Assembly: GCA_021154785.1 (NCBI GenBank)
Contig: JAJKHX010000216.1
Span: forward strand, 1 to 32,590
Direction of reading: 5' to 3'
From: Nocardiopsis sp.
GTDB lineage: Bacteria > Actinomycetota > Actinomycetes > Streptosporangiales > Streptosporangiaceae
Length of the DNA: 32,590 bases
In this document: in pieces, positions 1 through 7,891 of the stretch
How positions within the stretch are numbered: the stretch's first letter is position 1
Layout: the number at the start of each line of letters is the position of its first letter
Translations under genes and position numbers: made by a program
Notes under the pieces: model-generated
Databases searched by the model: none
Told to the model about the DNA's origin: nothing
Seen by the model: only the letters and a program-made list of their open reading frames with translations

Positions 1-151
1 GGCGCTGGTGCATGCCTGCGAAAACGGGTACGATCACGACTCGGATCCGGTCCGGTACCGCGGACACTTCACCGGGAACGAGATAAACCTCGGGCACTAC
101 TCGCGCCTTCGCCAGCCCCACGCGGAGAGCGCGGGCAACGTGATGGGCTGA
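1..151 (+). CDS. C-terminal fragment of an unidentified protein
   Basis: An open frame runs from the window edge (first full codon at base 2) to TGA at 149-151 and encodes about 49 residues, ending in Gly-Asn-Val-Met-Gly. The piece is rich in His, Tyr, Asp and Asn (for example ENGYDHDSDPVRYRG), unlike the Ala/Arg/Pro-rich shadow frames of this genome, so it reads as the true end of an upstream gene. I do not recognise the family. The start lies outside the window. Confidence 0.5.
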   Translation, partial: ALVHACENGYDHDSDPVRYRGHFTGNEINLGHYSRLRQPHAESAGNVMG

Positions 152-284
152 TAACACCCATCGAAGGCCCGGGTCAGCACCTGCGCGAACGTCCGGCCGG
201 GCTGGCCCCGAAGACCATCCGCTGATCGGCCTCGCGGTAGCCGAGCAGTTCGGGTGAGCGGCGCGCTTATTACTTGCTGCGAGT

Positions 285-299
285 ATACCCTGAGTGTAT
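285..299. promoter_or_regulatory. Possible PadR operator / promoter element
   Basis: An imperfect inverted repeat ATAC-N7-GTAT sits 10 bp upstream of the PadR start, in the only AT-richer patch of the 158-bp gap after the preceding gene. PadR proteins usually bind ATGT/ACAT-like dyads over their own promoters, so autoregulation of the regulator-transporter operon is a reasonable inference. It is not proven by the sequence. Confidence 0.35.
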
Positions 300-309
300 T
301 CTCTGAGGT

Positions 310-834
310 ATGAGTGTTCCGCTAACGCTTCTCGGGCTGCTCGAGCGAGAACCGAGTCACGGCTACGACCTGAAGCGCGACTACGACGCCTACTTCGGCC
401 GGGACAAGCCGGTCCCGTACGGCCAGGTATACGCCACCCTCGGCCGGCTCGCCCGCGACGGCATGGCCATCGCCGGGCCGGCCGAGCCCGGCGATGGCCC
501 CGAACGCAAGCGCTACACGATCACCGAGGACGGGGTGACCGAGGTGAACACGTGGCTCGAGACCCCGTCCGCGCCCGAGCCGCACCTGCAGACGGTGCTG
601 TTCGCCAAGGTCGTGCTCTCCCTCATGCTGGACCGCCCCGCGGACCGCTACCTGGATCGTCAGCGGGGCGCGCACCTGCAGCGGATGCGCGAGCTCACCG
701 AGCTCAAGCAGCACGGCAACATGATCGACACCCTGCTCGCCGATCACGGGCTGTATCACCTGGAAGCGGACCTGCGCTGGATCGACCACACCGCGGCCCG
801 GCTGAGTGCCCTCGCCCGGGAGGTAAAACGATGA
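310..834 (+). CDS. PadR-family transcriptional regulator
   Basis: This 174-aa protein opens with the PadR winged-helix signature: a leading LLGLLEREPSHGYDLKRDYD segment, a VPYGQVYATLGRLARDG recognition helix, and an ERKRYTITEDG wing within residues 5-75. A C-terminal helical domain (about residues 90-174) of the Vir_act_alpha_C type is expected to dimerise. It is a cytoplasmic DNA-binding repressor. Its TGA overlaps the ATG of the following ABC ATPase by 4 bp (ATGA), so the two are translationally coupled and the likely target is its own transporter operon. A longer frame beginning with GTG at 294 reads through in another phase into the ATPase, but it makes Arg/Ala-rich nonsense over this gene. 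Confidence 0.9.
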   Translation: MSVPLTLLGLLEREPSHGYDLKRDYDAYFGRDKPVPYGQVYATLGRLARDGMAIAGPAEPGDGPERKRYTITEDGVTEVNTWLETPSAPEPHLQTVLFAKVVLSLMLDRPADRYLDRQRGAHLQRMRELTELKQHGNMIDTLLADHGLYHLEADLRWIDHTAARLSALAREVKR

Positions 835-1505
835 TCATCGAGGCCCGGGACGTCGAGAAGTCATTCGGCCAGACCCCGGCGCTGCGCGGCGCCACCGTCG
901 GCGTGAAGCGAGGAGAGATCCTCGCAGTCATGGGCCCGAGCGGCTCCGGTAAGTCGACCTTGCTGCATTGCCTGGCCGGCATCCTGACCCCTGACCGGGG
1001 CGAGGTCAGGTTCGACGGCCAGCGGCTGGACACGCTGAAGGAGGCGGAGCGCAGCGGGCTGCGGCGGGACAATTTCGGCTTCGTGTTCCAGTTCGGCCAG
1101 CTGGTGCCCGAGCTGACCGCCGAGGAAAACGCCGCCCTGCCGCTGCTGCTGGCCGGAACCCGCCGGGCAGCAGCCCTGACCGAGGCGCGCCGGTGGTTCG
1201 CCCGGCTGGCCCTGGACGGCCTGGAAGGCCGCCGGTCGGGTGAGCTGTCCGGCGGCCAGGCCCAGCGCGTCGCGCTGGCCCGGGGGCTGATCGCCCGGCC
1301 CGCCGTGCTGTTCGCCGACGAGCCGACCGGCTCCCTGGACTCGGTCACCGGCGAGCACGTCATGAACCTGCTCGTCGCGGCCGCGCGCGAGCAGGGCAGC
1401 ACGGTCGTCCTGGTCACGCACGAGCCCCGGGTCGCCGCCTACGCCGACCGCGAGGTCATCGTCCGTGACGGGAAGGTCAGCACGCTGACCGGAGCGGCCC
1501 CGTGA
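831..1505 (+). CDS. ABC transporter ATP-binding protein (LolD/MacB-like)
   Basis: A 224-aa nucleotide-binding subunit. Walker A is GPSGSGKST at residues 35-43, the Q-loop falls in FVFQFGQLVPELT near 84-96, the signature LSGGQ is at 139-143, Walker B VLFADE at 159-164, and the switch His at 197. This spacing, together with an FtsX-type permease next door, marks the MacB/LolD class, which couples ATP hydrolysis to extracytoplasmic mechanotransmission, export of peptides or antibiotics, or lipoprotein handling. It starts at the ATG overlapping the PadR stop, and its own stop overlaps the GTG of the permease by 4 bp, giving a tight three-gene operon. The substrate cannot be inferred. Confidence 0.93.
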   Translation: MIIEARDVEKSFGQTPALRGATVGVKRGEILAVMGPSGSGKSTLLHCLAGILTPDRGEVRFDGQRLDTLKEAERSGLRRDNFGFVFQFGQLVPELTAEENAALPLLLAGTRRAAALTEARRWFARLALDGLEGRRSGELSGGQAQRVALARGLIARPAVLFADEPTGSLDSVTGEHVMNLLVAAAREQGSTVVLVTHEPRVAAYADREVIVRDGKVSTLTGAAP

Positions 1506-3763
1506 TCCGCCTGGGCCTGCGCCTCACCCTGGCAGGCGGCCGCGAGGCCGTCATCCGCCTGGTCCTCCTGGTAGCCTCGGCCGGGCTGGGCGTCGGGCTG
1601 CTGCTGATCGCCGTGGCCGGCGTCAACGCGGTCAATACCCAGAATGCCCGCTACGCGTGGCTCAGTACCGGTGACGCGGCGGCCGCGGCTGGCGCGGCGA
1701 AGACCTCCGCCGATCCGCTGTGGTGGCTGATCCGCGCCGACCGGTTCGACGGCCAGCTCATCGGCCGGATCGACGTGGCCGCCACCGGGCCGACGTCGCC
1801 GGTGCCGCCCGGCATCGGGCATTTGCCCGGCCCGGGCCAGTACTACGCGTCCCCCGCGCTGGCCGCGCTGCTGCGCCGGACACCGGCCGGCCAGCTGGCG
1901 GGCAGGTACCCCGGACACCTGGCCGGCACCATCGGCGACGCCGCCCTGCCGTCCCCGGACTCGCTGGTCATCGTCATCGGGCACACCGCGGCCCAGCTGT
2001 CTCACACACCAGGCGCCGTGCGGGCGACGGCGATCGCCGCCCGGCCGCCGAGCGACTGCCCGCGAGACCAGTGCCTGCCCGGTGAGGGGATGGACGCGAA
2101 CAGCATCGACCTGGTCATGTCGGTGGTGGCCCTCGCGATCTTGTTCCCGCTGCTCATCTTCATCGGCACCGCGACCAGGCTGTCGGCCGCCCGCCGGGAG
2201 GAGCGGTTCGCCGCGATGCGGCTGGCGGGGGCGACCCCGCGGCAGATCTCGCTCATCGCCGCGGTCGAGTCCACGGTCGCCGCGGTGGCGGGGATGGCCG
2301 CTGGGTTCGGCCTGTTCTTCCTGCTGCGGGTGCCGCTCGCGTCGGTCCCGTTCACCGGCGCGCCCTTCTTTCCCGGCGACCTGTCGCTCAGCCTGCCTGA
2401 CGTGCTGCTGGTGGCGCTCGGAGTGCCGCTGGCCGCCGCCATCGTGTCCCTGCTCGCGCTGCGCCGGGTGCGCATATCCCCGCTCGGGGTGACCCGGCGG
2501 GTGACCCCGAAGGCGCCCCGGGCCTGGCGGGTGCTTCCGCTGCTGGCCGGCGTCGGCCTGCTCGGTTTCATCGTGGTGCACGGGCGCCCGCCGACCACGC
2601 CGGGGCAGATCCAGGTTTTCCTGCCCGCCTTCATCCTGATCATGGCGGGGCTGGTCACCGCCGGCCCGTGGCTGACCCTGGCCGGGGCCCGGCTCATGGC
2701 CCGGCGGACCAGCCGGCCGGGCATGCTGATCGCGGCCCGCCGGCTCGCCGACAACCCGAAGGCCGGGTTCCGCGCGGTCAGCGGCCTGGTCCTCGCCCTG
2801 TTCATCACCACCGTGGCGGTCGCCCTCATCACCACGCAGAACGCCAAGAGCGCCGGACCGCTCGAGGGTCCGGCGGCGAAAATCCTGGTGGACCAGTTCT
2901 CCGATAATCCCCGGCCGGTTACCGTGCCGGCCCCGCCGGCCGCGCTGGAAGGCCGTCTGCACTCGATCGCCGGCGTCGGCGGGATGCTCACGGTTCACCA
3001 GGGCCGCGGGCTGACCATCTCGCCCGCGGTGTTCGGGCTCCCGGAACGCTTCGGGGACATACCAGGCGCCCTGGTCTCGTGCACCCAGCTGGCCAGCATT
3101 CCCTCGCTCGGCCGGTGTCCGGCCGGGGCCGCCGTGGCCGTCTTCCCGGCTGACGGCGTGTTCGGGGTCGCGTCCCTGGCCAAGGTGACCTGGCCGGCCG
3201 CCAGCGTAGCCGCGGCCCGGCTTGACCGCTTGCCCGTGCTCGCGATCAACCTGGCCACCAACGGGACGGTCGCGGCCGTCGAGCAGGCTCGGACCGTGCT
3301 GGATACCGCCTATCCCGGGTACGACCCGGCGGCCACCCTGGGCGAGCAGCGCGCCGACTCCATTCACCTGGACCTGGCGTACCAGCAGCTGGCGGACGTC
3401 GTCGTGCTGACCAGCCTGGCCATCGCCGGCTGCACGCTCGCGGCGAGCGTCGCGGGCGGCCTGGCCGAGCGCAAACGCCCGTTCAGCCTGCTGCGGCTGG
3501 CCGGCACCCCGCTCAGCCTGCTCCAGCGCGTGGTCGCGCTGGAGAGCGCCGTCCCGCTGCTGGTAACCGCCGTCCTCTCCATCGGCGTCGGGTTCGCCGC
3601 GGCGGCGATGTACGCGGCCGCTCAGGTTGGCCCGTTCGCGGCGCCCGGGGCCGCGTACTACGTCATCACCGGCGCCGGCATCGCGCTGAGCCTGGGCATC
3701 ATCGCCTCGACCATGCCGCTGCTCCGCCGCATCACCGGCCCGGAGGTCGCGAGAAACGAGTAG
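1502..3763 (+). CDS. FtsX-family ABC transporter permease
   Basis: A 753-aa integral membrane protein starting at a GTG that overlaps the ATPase stop. A first membrane segment at about residues 18-42 is followed by an extracellular domain. Then come the FtsX core (about 205-320), with the typical RLSAARREERFAAMRLAGAT coupling loop, further segments, a second large extracellular domain (about 450-620), and a second FtsX-like core (about 630-753) with a degenerate coupling loop AERKRPFSLLRLAGTP. This two-core layout with large ectodomains is usual for actinobacterial permeases paired with one ATPase. It may export a drug or peptide or act in envelope stress. The PadR gene at the head of the operon suggests ligand-responsive control. 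Confidence 0.9.
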   Translation: MIRLGLRLTLAGGREAVIRLVLLVASAGLGVGLLLIAVAGVNAVNTQNARYAWLSTGDAAAAAGAAKTSADPLWWLIRADRFDGQLIGRIDVAATGPTSPVPPGIGHLPGPGQYYASPALAALLRRTPAGQLAGRYPGHLAGTIGDAALPSPDSLVIVIGHTAAQLSHTPGAVRATAIAARPPSDCPRDQCLPGEGMDANSIDLVMSVVALAILFPLLIFIGTATRLSAARREERFAAMRLAGATPRQISLIAAVESTVAAVAGMAAGFGLFFLLRVPLASVPFTGAPFFPGDLSLSLPDVLLVALGVPLAAAIVSLLALRRVRISPLGVTRRVTPKAPRAWRVLPLLAGVGLLGFIVVHGRPPTTPGQIQVFLPAFILIMAGLVTAGPWLTLAGARLMARRTSRPGMLIAARRLADNPKAGFRAVSGLVLALFITTVAVALITTQNAKSAGPLEGPAAKILVDQFSDNPRPVTVPAPPAALEGRLHSIAGVGGMLTVHQGRGLTISPAVFGLPERFGDIPGALVSCTQLASIPSLGRCPAGAAVAVFPADGVFGVASLAKVTWPAASVAAARLDRLPVLAINLATNGTVAAVEQARTVLDTAYPGYDPAATLGEQRADSIHLDLAYQQLADVVVLTSLAIAGCTLAASVAGGLAERKRPFSLLRLAGTPLSLLQRVVALESAVPLLVTAVLSIGVGFAAAAMYAAAQVGPFAAPGAAYYVITGAGIALSLGIIASTMPLLRRITGPEVARNE

Positions 3764-3896
3764 GGCGCCGGGGCGTCAAGGTCGCCTGATGGCCACCAGC
3801 CACTCACCAGACCCTGCGAGCATGGGCTGAATTCGTTGACAACCTTTCCGGTGAGATCGGCCTCTGGACAAGTGTGACCACCGAAAGCTGGCGGCA

Positions 3897-4397
3897 ATGA
3901 GTCGCCCCGAAGAGGAGTACCGGGAGTTCGTCGGTAGCCGCGCGGCGTCGCTACATCGCACCGCCTACCTGCTCTGCGGCGACTGGCATCTGGCCAACGA
4001 CCTAGTACAGGAGACGTTCGTCCAGGCCTTCCGCCACTGGCGGCGGGTGCAGCGGGCCGACAACCAGAACGCCTACGTCAAACGCATCCTGGTCAACGAG
4101 TTCAACGGGCACTGGCGACGCTATGGCCGACTGCCCGTGCGCGCCGACACCGACCGCCCCGGGATCGCCGTCCCCGACGTCTCAGACGAGGTCGTCAACC
4201 GCGCCGAACTGCTGAGCGCGCTGTTGACCCTCCCGGCCCGGCAGCGGGCCACCGTCGTCCTTCGCTACCTGGAGGGGATGAGCGAACGGGAAACCGCCGC
4301 GGTCATGCGGTGCAGTGAAGGCACCGTGAAGAGCCAGACCGCCCGGGCGCTGAACGCGCTCGGAGGCTGCCTGAAACACAAGGAGTCGTCACTATGA
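3897..4397 (+). CDS. SigE-family ECF RNA polymerase sigma factor
   Basis: This 166-aa protein has sigma region 2 at about residues 5-70 (the RTAYLLCGDWHLANDLVQET core, followed by FRHWRRV and NAYVKRILVNEF). Region 4 lies at about 100-160 (LPARQRATVVLRYLEGMSER, ETAAVMRCSEGTVKSQTARA). This matches the actinobacterial SigE-type ECF class. The preceding 133-bp gap has a TTGACA at 3836-3841 but no convincing -10 at standard spacing, so an ECF-type autoregulated promoter is possible but not shown. The stop overlaps the ATG of the next gene by 4 bp, which is the classic arrangement for a sigma factor and its membrane partner. The SD is weak. Confidence 0.92.
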   Translation: MSRPEEEYREFVGSRAASLHRTAYLLCGDWHLANDLVQETFVQAFRHWRRVQRADNQNAYVKRILVNEFNGHWRRYGRLPVRADTDRPGIAVPDVSDEVVNRAELLSALLTLPARQRATVVLRYLEGMSERETAAVMRCSEGTVKSQTARALNALGGCLKHKESSL

Positions 4398-5404
4398 ATT
4401 CCCCGACCGAACAGCACCTGGCCGCGGCGTTCCGCGACCTGGTCGCAGAACAGCCCTTCACCCCGGATGTGCCGGCCATCGAGCATCGTGCCCGGCAGGC
4501 CCGCCGACGCTACCAGGTCACTCGGGGCGGCATCGGGGCTGGCGTCATCGCGGTCGCGGCGGTAGCCGCCGTCGGCGTGGCCAGCGCCCTTCCGTCCGCA
4601 CCAGCCGGAACGGCTCGGGCCAGCGGCGCGCACCCGGCCAGTACCGGCGCGTCGGCTTCGCCGACCGGATCGGCCGGTACCCAGCCGCCACTGGTTAAAC
4701 TGGCCGCCTTTCTGGCCGCCGCGCCGCGGCCGGCCGGCGACGCCACGCTGGTGGAACGCGAGACGGCCGCACCTGGTCAGGCGAGCATCAACGTCTGGGA
4801 CCTGTACACCGACGGCGGCCGGTACTTCTTCTCGCAGACCAAGGCCGGCCTGCCCGCACAGGTCAAGGAGAACAACAACCAGGGCGACGGTCAGTTCGGA
4901 CGGGAAATCGCCGCGGCGACCTACGCGGCGCGCGGCGACCTGGACACCGCTGTGCTGAAGATGGCCTGGCCCTACGCGACCCGCGTCCCCGCCTGGCTCT
5001 CGGCGCAGGTGAAAAACATGTCGGCCGGCGGGATGCAGATCGACAACTACGTCTGGGAAAGCTGCGAGGACGCGCTGGTCGCGGGTTCCGGCAACCCTCA
5101 GGTGCGGGCCGGCGTGCTGCGCCTGGTGTCCGCGTTGCCCGGCATTACCGTCACCCATGGCACCGTCGACGGCCAGCCTTCGCTCACCCTCACCGCCGGC
5201 GCGGCCGAGTTGGGGCACGTGGGGACCGATAAGGCCAACCCCAAGGCTGACACGGGGCCGGCCTATCAGGAGGCGATCACCATCAACGCCGACACCGGCG
5301 TCGCGCTGGAGATCGCCAGCGGCCCGGCCGGCAAGGTCACCGGCACCGTCACCTACGTGGTAACCCGGGTTAACCTGTCCGGCATCGCCGCCGGCAAGTT
5401 CTGA
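4394..5404 (+). CDS. Membrane-anchored extracytoplasmic protein paired with the ECF sigma factor
   Basis: A 336-aa protein with a short cytoplasmic N-terminus (about 45 residues), one membrane helix (about 47-66: a GAGVIAVAAVAAVGVAS core), an Ala/Ser/Thr/Pro-rich linker (about 70-100), and a globular extracellular domain that contains one Cys (WESCED). The topology and the 4-bp overlap with the sigma gene suggest a role in controlling or sensing for that sigma factor. I see no zinc-binding HxxxCxxC motif, so this is not a ZAS-type anti-sigma factor. It resembles the CU044_5270-like proteins that follow SigE-type sigma genes in actinobacteria, but that assignment is tentative. Confidence 0.75.
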   Translation: MNSPTEQHLAAAFRDLVAEQPFTPDVPAIEHRARQARRRYQVTRGGIGAGVIAVAAVAAVGVASALPSAPAGTARASGAHPASTGASASPTGSAGTQPPLVKLAAFLAAAPRPAGDATLVERETAAPGQASINVWDLYTDGGRYFFSQTKAGLPAQVKENNNQGDGQFGREIAAATYAARGDLDTAVLKMAWPYATRVPAWLSAQVKNMSAGGMQIDNYVWESCEDALVAGSGNPQVRAGVLRLVSALPGITVTHGTVDGQPSLTLTAGAAELGHVGTDKANPKADTGPAYQEAITINADTGVALEIASGPAGKVTGTVTYVVTRVNLSGIAAGKF

Positions 5405-5426
5405 CCTGCCGTATCGACCAGCGATC

Positions 5427-5452
5427 CCCGGCCAGGCCCTGCCCTGGCCGGG
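5427..5452 (+). terminator. Hairpin terminator after the sigma-factor operon
   Basis: A perfect 10-bp stem (5427-5436 pairing with 5443-5452) has a 6-nt loop and begins 22 bp after the stop of the membrane protein. It has no clear U-run, as is common in high-GC actinobacteria. Confidence 0.6.
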
Positions 5453-5729
5453 CGAGCTATTTACCGGCACCGAATTCACCTACGTCAACGGCGTCTTCGG
5501 ACGCAGCGCGGTCCTGCTGCCGCCCGGCCTGACGCTACGGTTCGGGCGAACAAACGGGCCCCGCGCCGCCGAACCCACGGTTTACCAGACTGGTCAGCAC
5601 ATAACTGGGTGCGGGTAGCCGGCCGATCCCGGCCGCGCCGGTTCCGCGAACTCGGCCCGGCGCGGCCGGCGGGACTTCTGGCCGCCGTACCTGAGGCCGA
5701 ACGCCCTGAGCGGGACGGGTGCTGACCTG
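5453..5729. other. Chromosomal spacer to the island boundary
   Basis: No convincing gene is seen. A plus-strand frame from about 5435 to a TAG near 5617 has protein-like composition (GELFTGTEFTYVNGVFGR) but no start codon or SD, so it could be a gene remnant. The stretch ends at the first att copy. Confidence 0.3.
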
Positions 5730-5775
5730 GGGAGCCGGTGAGCGGGATCGAACCGCTGACCTGCCGTTTACAAGA
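5730..5775. repeat. att core, left end of element 1 (attL)
   Basis: This 46-bp stretch is identical to 31378-31423 of the intact tRNA-Thr. It covers the discriminator side, acceptor 3' strand, T arm, variable loop and anticodon-stem 3' half, into the anticodon loop. The match stops right after CAAGA, where the remaining tRNA half is replaced by element sequence. It is the displaced original tRNA 3' end. Confidence 0.9.
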
Positions 5776-5867
5776 AGTCCGGCCCCGTGCACCGAGCGCG
5801 CTAGCTGCATTGACAGCACACGTCATCGCACTGATAGCACTCGCTGCGCTGGGATTGCCCAGAGCGC

Positions 5868-5888
5868 CGTTCCACGAAACGTTCTACG
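5868..5888. repeat. Putative integrase arm-type sites, element 1 left end
   Basis: Two direct copies of a CGTTCCACG-like unit (the second reads CGTTCTACG) lie 93 bp inside the att core. The same double unit occurs at 21783-21803, at the same 93-bp offset from its core, and at 31320-31340 on the integrase side. Position and repetition suggest binding sites for the N-terminal domain of the integrase. Confidence 0.6.
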
Positions 5889-6022
5889 CGGATGGCGGGC
5901 AAATAGCCCATGACCGTAACTGAGGGTAGACACTCTGGCCTCGCCCATAGGCGCTGCTCGGGCGGGTTGCGGAGTCGGCTCAGGTGGAGCTCTATGCGGT
6001 AGCTGTGGACGGGATACCGGAG

Positions 6023-6049
6023 GTACGTTACGTACTTGACGTACGTGAC
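6023..6049. promoter_or_regulatory. Possible antitoxin operator (GTACGT-rich repeats)
   Basis: This block contains four overlapping ACGTA/TACGT words forming inverted and direct repeats (GTACGT and ACGTAC arms) 45-70 bp upstream of the antitoxin start. Toxin-antitoxin operons are usually autorepressed through such palindromes by the antitoxin's DNA-binding domain. No other gene is near enough to explain it. Confidence 0.45.
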
Positions 6050-6093
6050 ATGATCGGCTTGACTGGAGCCAGGTAACGATGGAGGGCAGGCCG

Positions 6094-6510
6094 ATGCCGC
6101 AGGTTCATTACGACAGCTATACCGAAGCACGCAACAAGCTCAAGGACCTGCTGGATGCTGCGGAAAACGGCCAGGTCGCCACCGTCCGACGGGATGCCGC
6201 CACCGTAGTCGTCCTGGACGCCGAGCGGCTGCGGTTTTTCCTCGCGTCCGTGGCGCCATCTAATGCCCAGGTCGTTCAGGAAGCTGGCGGGTGGTCAGTT
6301 TTCATCCCCGGCCTACCTGTCGCTGCCGACGGAGGGACCTTCGAGGAGGCCATCACCGAGATGGCCGCAGCGCTGCGCGAATACGCCGAAGACTGGCAAG
6401 ACCACCTTTTGCACGCGCCCAATCATCGCGATAACTGGGGCCTGGTGCAGATGATCAGCCTCAGCAGCGATGAACAGCTGCGCAAGTGGCTCACCGGGTC
6501 GCCGGGGTGA
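6094..6510 (+). CDS. Phd/YefM-like antitoxin with HicB-like C-terminal domain
   Basis: This is a 138-aa protein. Residues 1-50 resemble Phd/YefM DNA-binding antitoxins (a YTEARNKLKDLLDAAENGQ helix, then ATVRRDAATVVVLDAERL). Residues 65-105 resemble the partial RNase-H fold of HicB (GGWSVFIPGLPVAADGGTFEEAITEMAAALREYAEDW, read in two parts: a strand ending in PGLPV and a FEEAITEM helix). ATG 6094 is preferred over ATG 6079 because GGAGG at 6081-6085 is well placed for 6094. The stop overlaps the GTG of the toxin-like gene by 4 bp. Its likely role is to neutralise that partner and repress the operon through the upstream GTACGT repeats. Confidence 0.75.
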   Translation: MPQVHYDSYTEARNKLKDLLDAAENGQVATVRRDAATVVVLDAERLRFFLASVAPSNAQVVQEAGGWSVFIPGLPVAADGGTFEEAITEMAAALREYAEDWQDHLLHAPNHRDNWGLVQMISLSSDEQLRKWLTGSPG

Positions 6511-6932
6511 CGTGGCCCACGCCGACCCGGGAAGCCCATGAGGCCTTCGGCAGGATTGAGGGCTGGCAGCCAGTCCGTGACGCGCGAGGCCAGGTTGGCA
6601 CGCATCATGTGACCTACGAGCTCCACCTGCATGACGGGCGGATCCTGAGAACGCGGATTTCCCACCCGGTGAATCGCGAGACATACGGCCCAGGCATATG
6701 GAGCCACATCCTCAGAGATCAGCTCGACGTCGACCAGGCGACGTTCTGGGCATGCGTTCAGGACGGCGAGAAGCCCGACCGCGGCGCGCCGGAGCCGCCT
6801 CCGGAGGCACTTCCGGCTGATCTCGTCCACTTGCTACTGACGAAAGTGCGCCTCAGCGAAGCCGACGTGGCAGCCATGAGCAAAGAAGAAGCCATAGCCA
6901 GAATGCAGCAATACTGGACCACAGGCACCTGA
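6507..6932 (+). CDS. HicA-like toxin candidate
   Basis: A 141-aa protein starting at GTG 6507, which overlaps the antitoxin stop. A longer frame from 6486 would overlap the antitoxin by 25 bp and has no SD. The core at residues 15-85 follows the HicA pattern: an N-terminal helix ending in EGWQPVRD, a GTHHVTY strand with His33-His34 where HicA has its GSHH catalytic motif, a DGRILRTRISHP strand pair, and a WSHILRDQLDV helix. HicA proteins are mRNA interferases of 60-80 aa; this one carries about 55 extra C-terminal residues. Related actinobacterial proteins are annotated as cytotoxic translational repressors. Toxicity is inferred from fold resemblance and operon structure. Confidence 0.65.
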   Translation: MTWPTPTREAHEAFGRIEGWQPVRDARGQVGTHHVTYELHLHDGRILRTRISHPVNRETYGPGIWSHILRDQLDVDQATFWACVQDGEKPDRGAPEPPPEALPADLVHLLLTKVRLSEADVAAMSKEEAIARMQQYWTTGT

Positions 6933-7210
6933 AAGGTATCGTCGCAGTTCTCCGCGGAGCCGGCCACGCTCAATACAACCGGGAGGCGCATCCGGTTAGC
7001 AGGCCATCCCGGCGCGCGTGTCAGCCATTCGTGAGCGGCAGAACATAAATCGCGGGCCTGATGGTATGGAGACGCGCGTCAGCCTGTCGTCCAGGGCGGG
7101 GGCAAGGTGAGCAGGCCGCCTCTCCGTGCCTGGTGTGAATGGCCGGCGTGACCGGCGTGACCCGTTGCGGAGGACGGTTGAAGGTCAGCGAGACCACGAG
7201 GTGAGCCGCG

Positions 7211-7798
7211 TCAGGTTCGTTGCCCGGCGTCCAAGAGCGCGAGGACGTTCTGGATGCCCTGCGCGAGAACCGCGTCGGCGACTTGCCGGTCGGCCAGTGC
7301 GCGGGACAGCTGCAGTGTGCCGGTCATCATCGCGAAGACGCTGAGCGTCTGGACGCGTGCCGACTGCGGGTTGTCCGGCGCCAGGCGGGCGCCGATGTCG
7401 TCGATGACGGCCAGCAGGCCGTCGGTGTAGGCCTGCTTGACGGCACCGGCGCAACGCCCGATCTCGTCGAGCAGGGCGGCGGACGGGCAGCCCTCGCCGG
7501 GATGGTCGCGGTGCTGGATCGAGAGGTACTCGCGCACGTACTGCTCGACTCCCGCGCGGCCCGGGGCCAGGGCGCTGAACTGCTCGCGCTGTTCGCGTAG
7601 CTGGTCGGCGACCGTGGTGGCGACGAGGTCGTCCTTGGAGGCGAAGTGGGCGTAGAAAGCGCCGTTGGTCAGCCCGGCATCCGCCATCAGCGTCGCGATC
7701 CCCGAGCTGTCGATGCCGTCCCGCTTGAACCGCCGGCCGGATGTCTCGATGATCCGCCGCCGGGTCGCCTGCTTGTGCTCATTCCCGTACCGCGCCAC
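7211..7798 (-). CDS. TetR-family transcriptional repressor
   Basis: A 195-aa protein with an N-terminal TetR helix-turn-helix at about residues 8-54 (TRRRIIETSGRRFKRDG, then ATLMADAGLTNGAFYAHFASKDDL). A C-terminal ligand-binding helical domain follows, with a single CPSAALL cysteine. GTG 7798 is chosen because GGGAGG ends 5 nt before it; the upstream in-frame GTG at 7804 overlaps that SD. It is divergent from the short-chain dehydrogenase gene with a 93-bp gap that contains a clean palindrome, so it very likely represses both itself and the dehydrogenase. Confidence 0.9.
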   Translation of the reverse strand: MARYGNEHKQATRRRIIETSGRRFKRDGIDSSGIATLMADAGLTNGAFYAHFASKDDLVATTVADQLREQREQFSALAPGRAGVEQYVREYLSIQHRDHPGEGCPSAALLDEIGRCAGAVKQAYTDGLLAVIDDIGARLAPDNPQSARVQTLSVFAMMTGTLQLSRALADRQVADAVLAQGIQNVLALLDAGQRT

Positions 7799-7856
7799 AT
7801 GCACCTCCCGCTCGTCCCGGAAGGACAGCTTGCCCTCCGCAGCTCAACGTGATTAT

Positions 7857-7870
7857 ATTACGAACGTAAT
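7857..7870. promoter_or_regulatory. TetR operator between divergent genes
   Basis: A perfect inverted repeat ATTACG-AA-CGTAAT lies in an AT-rich patch between the TetR and dehydrogenase starts. It is 22 bp from the dehydrogenase ATG and overlaps a likely -10 region (TATATTACG). It is the size and position expected of a TetR-family operator. Confidence 0.7.
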
Positions 7871-7891
7871 CCAATAGTCCAGGAGGACGCG

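Noticed and set aside
294-1505. A 403-aa plus-strand frame that would fuse an Arg-rich N-terminus to the ABC ATPase
   Set aside because: The first 179 codons lie over the PadR gene in another phase and have shadow composition. The ATPase proper begins at 831.
1439-3367. A 642-codon minus-strand open frame opposite the FtsX permease
   Set aside because: The product is Gly/Arg/Gln/His-rich low-complexity sequence without motifs. It is an antisense shadow of a clear membrane protein in high-GC DNA.
3836-3864. A sigma-70-type promoter for the ECF sigma gene
   Set aside because: TTGACA is present, but no acceptable -10 lies 16-18 bp downstream.
5730-5805. A second tRNA-Thr gene at the left att copy
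   Set aside because: Only the 3' half matches. The 5' half, including the D arm and acceptor 5' strand, is replaced by element sequence, so no cloverleaf can form.
5738-5923. A small ORF spanning att copy 1 with a counterpart at 21728
   Set aside because: Both copies read a similar VIALIALAALGL peptide, but neither has an SD or a start at the same place. The conservation is better explained by integrase-binding DNA at the element ends.
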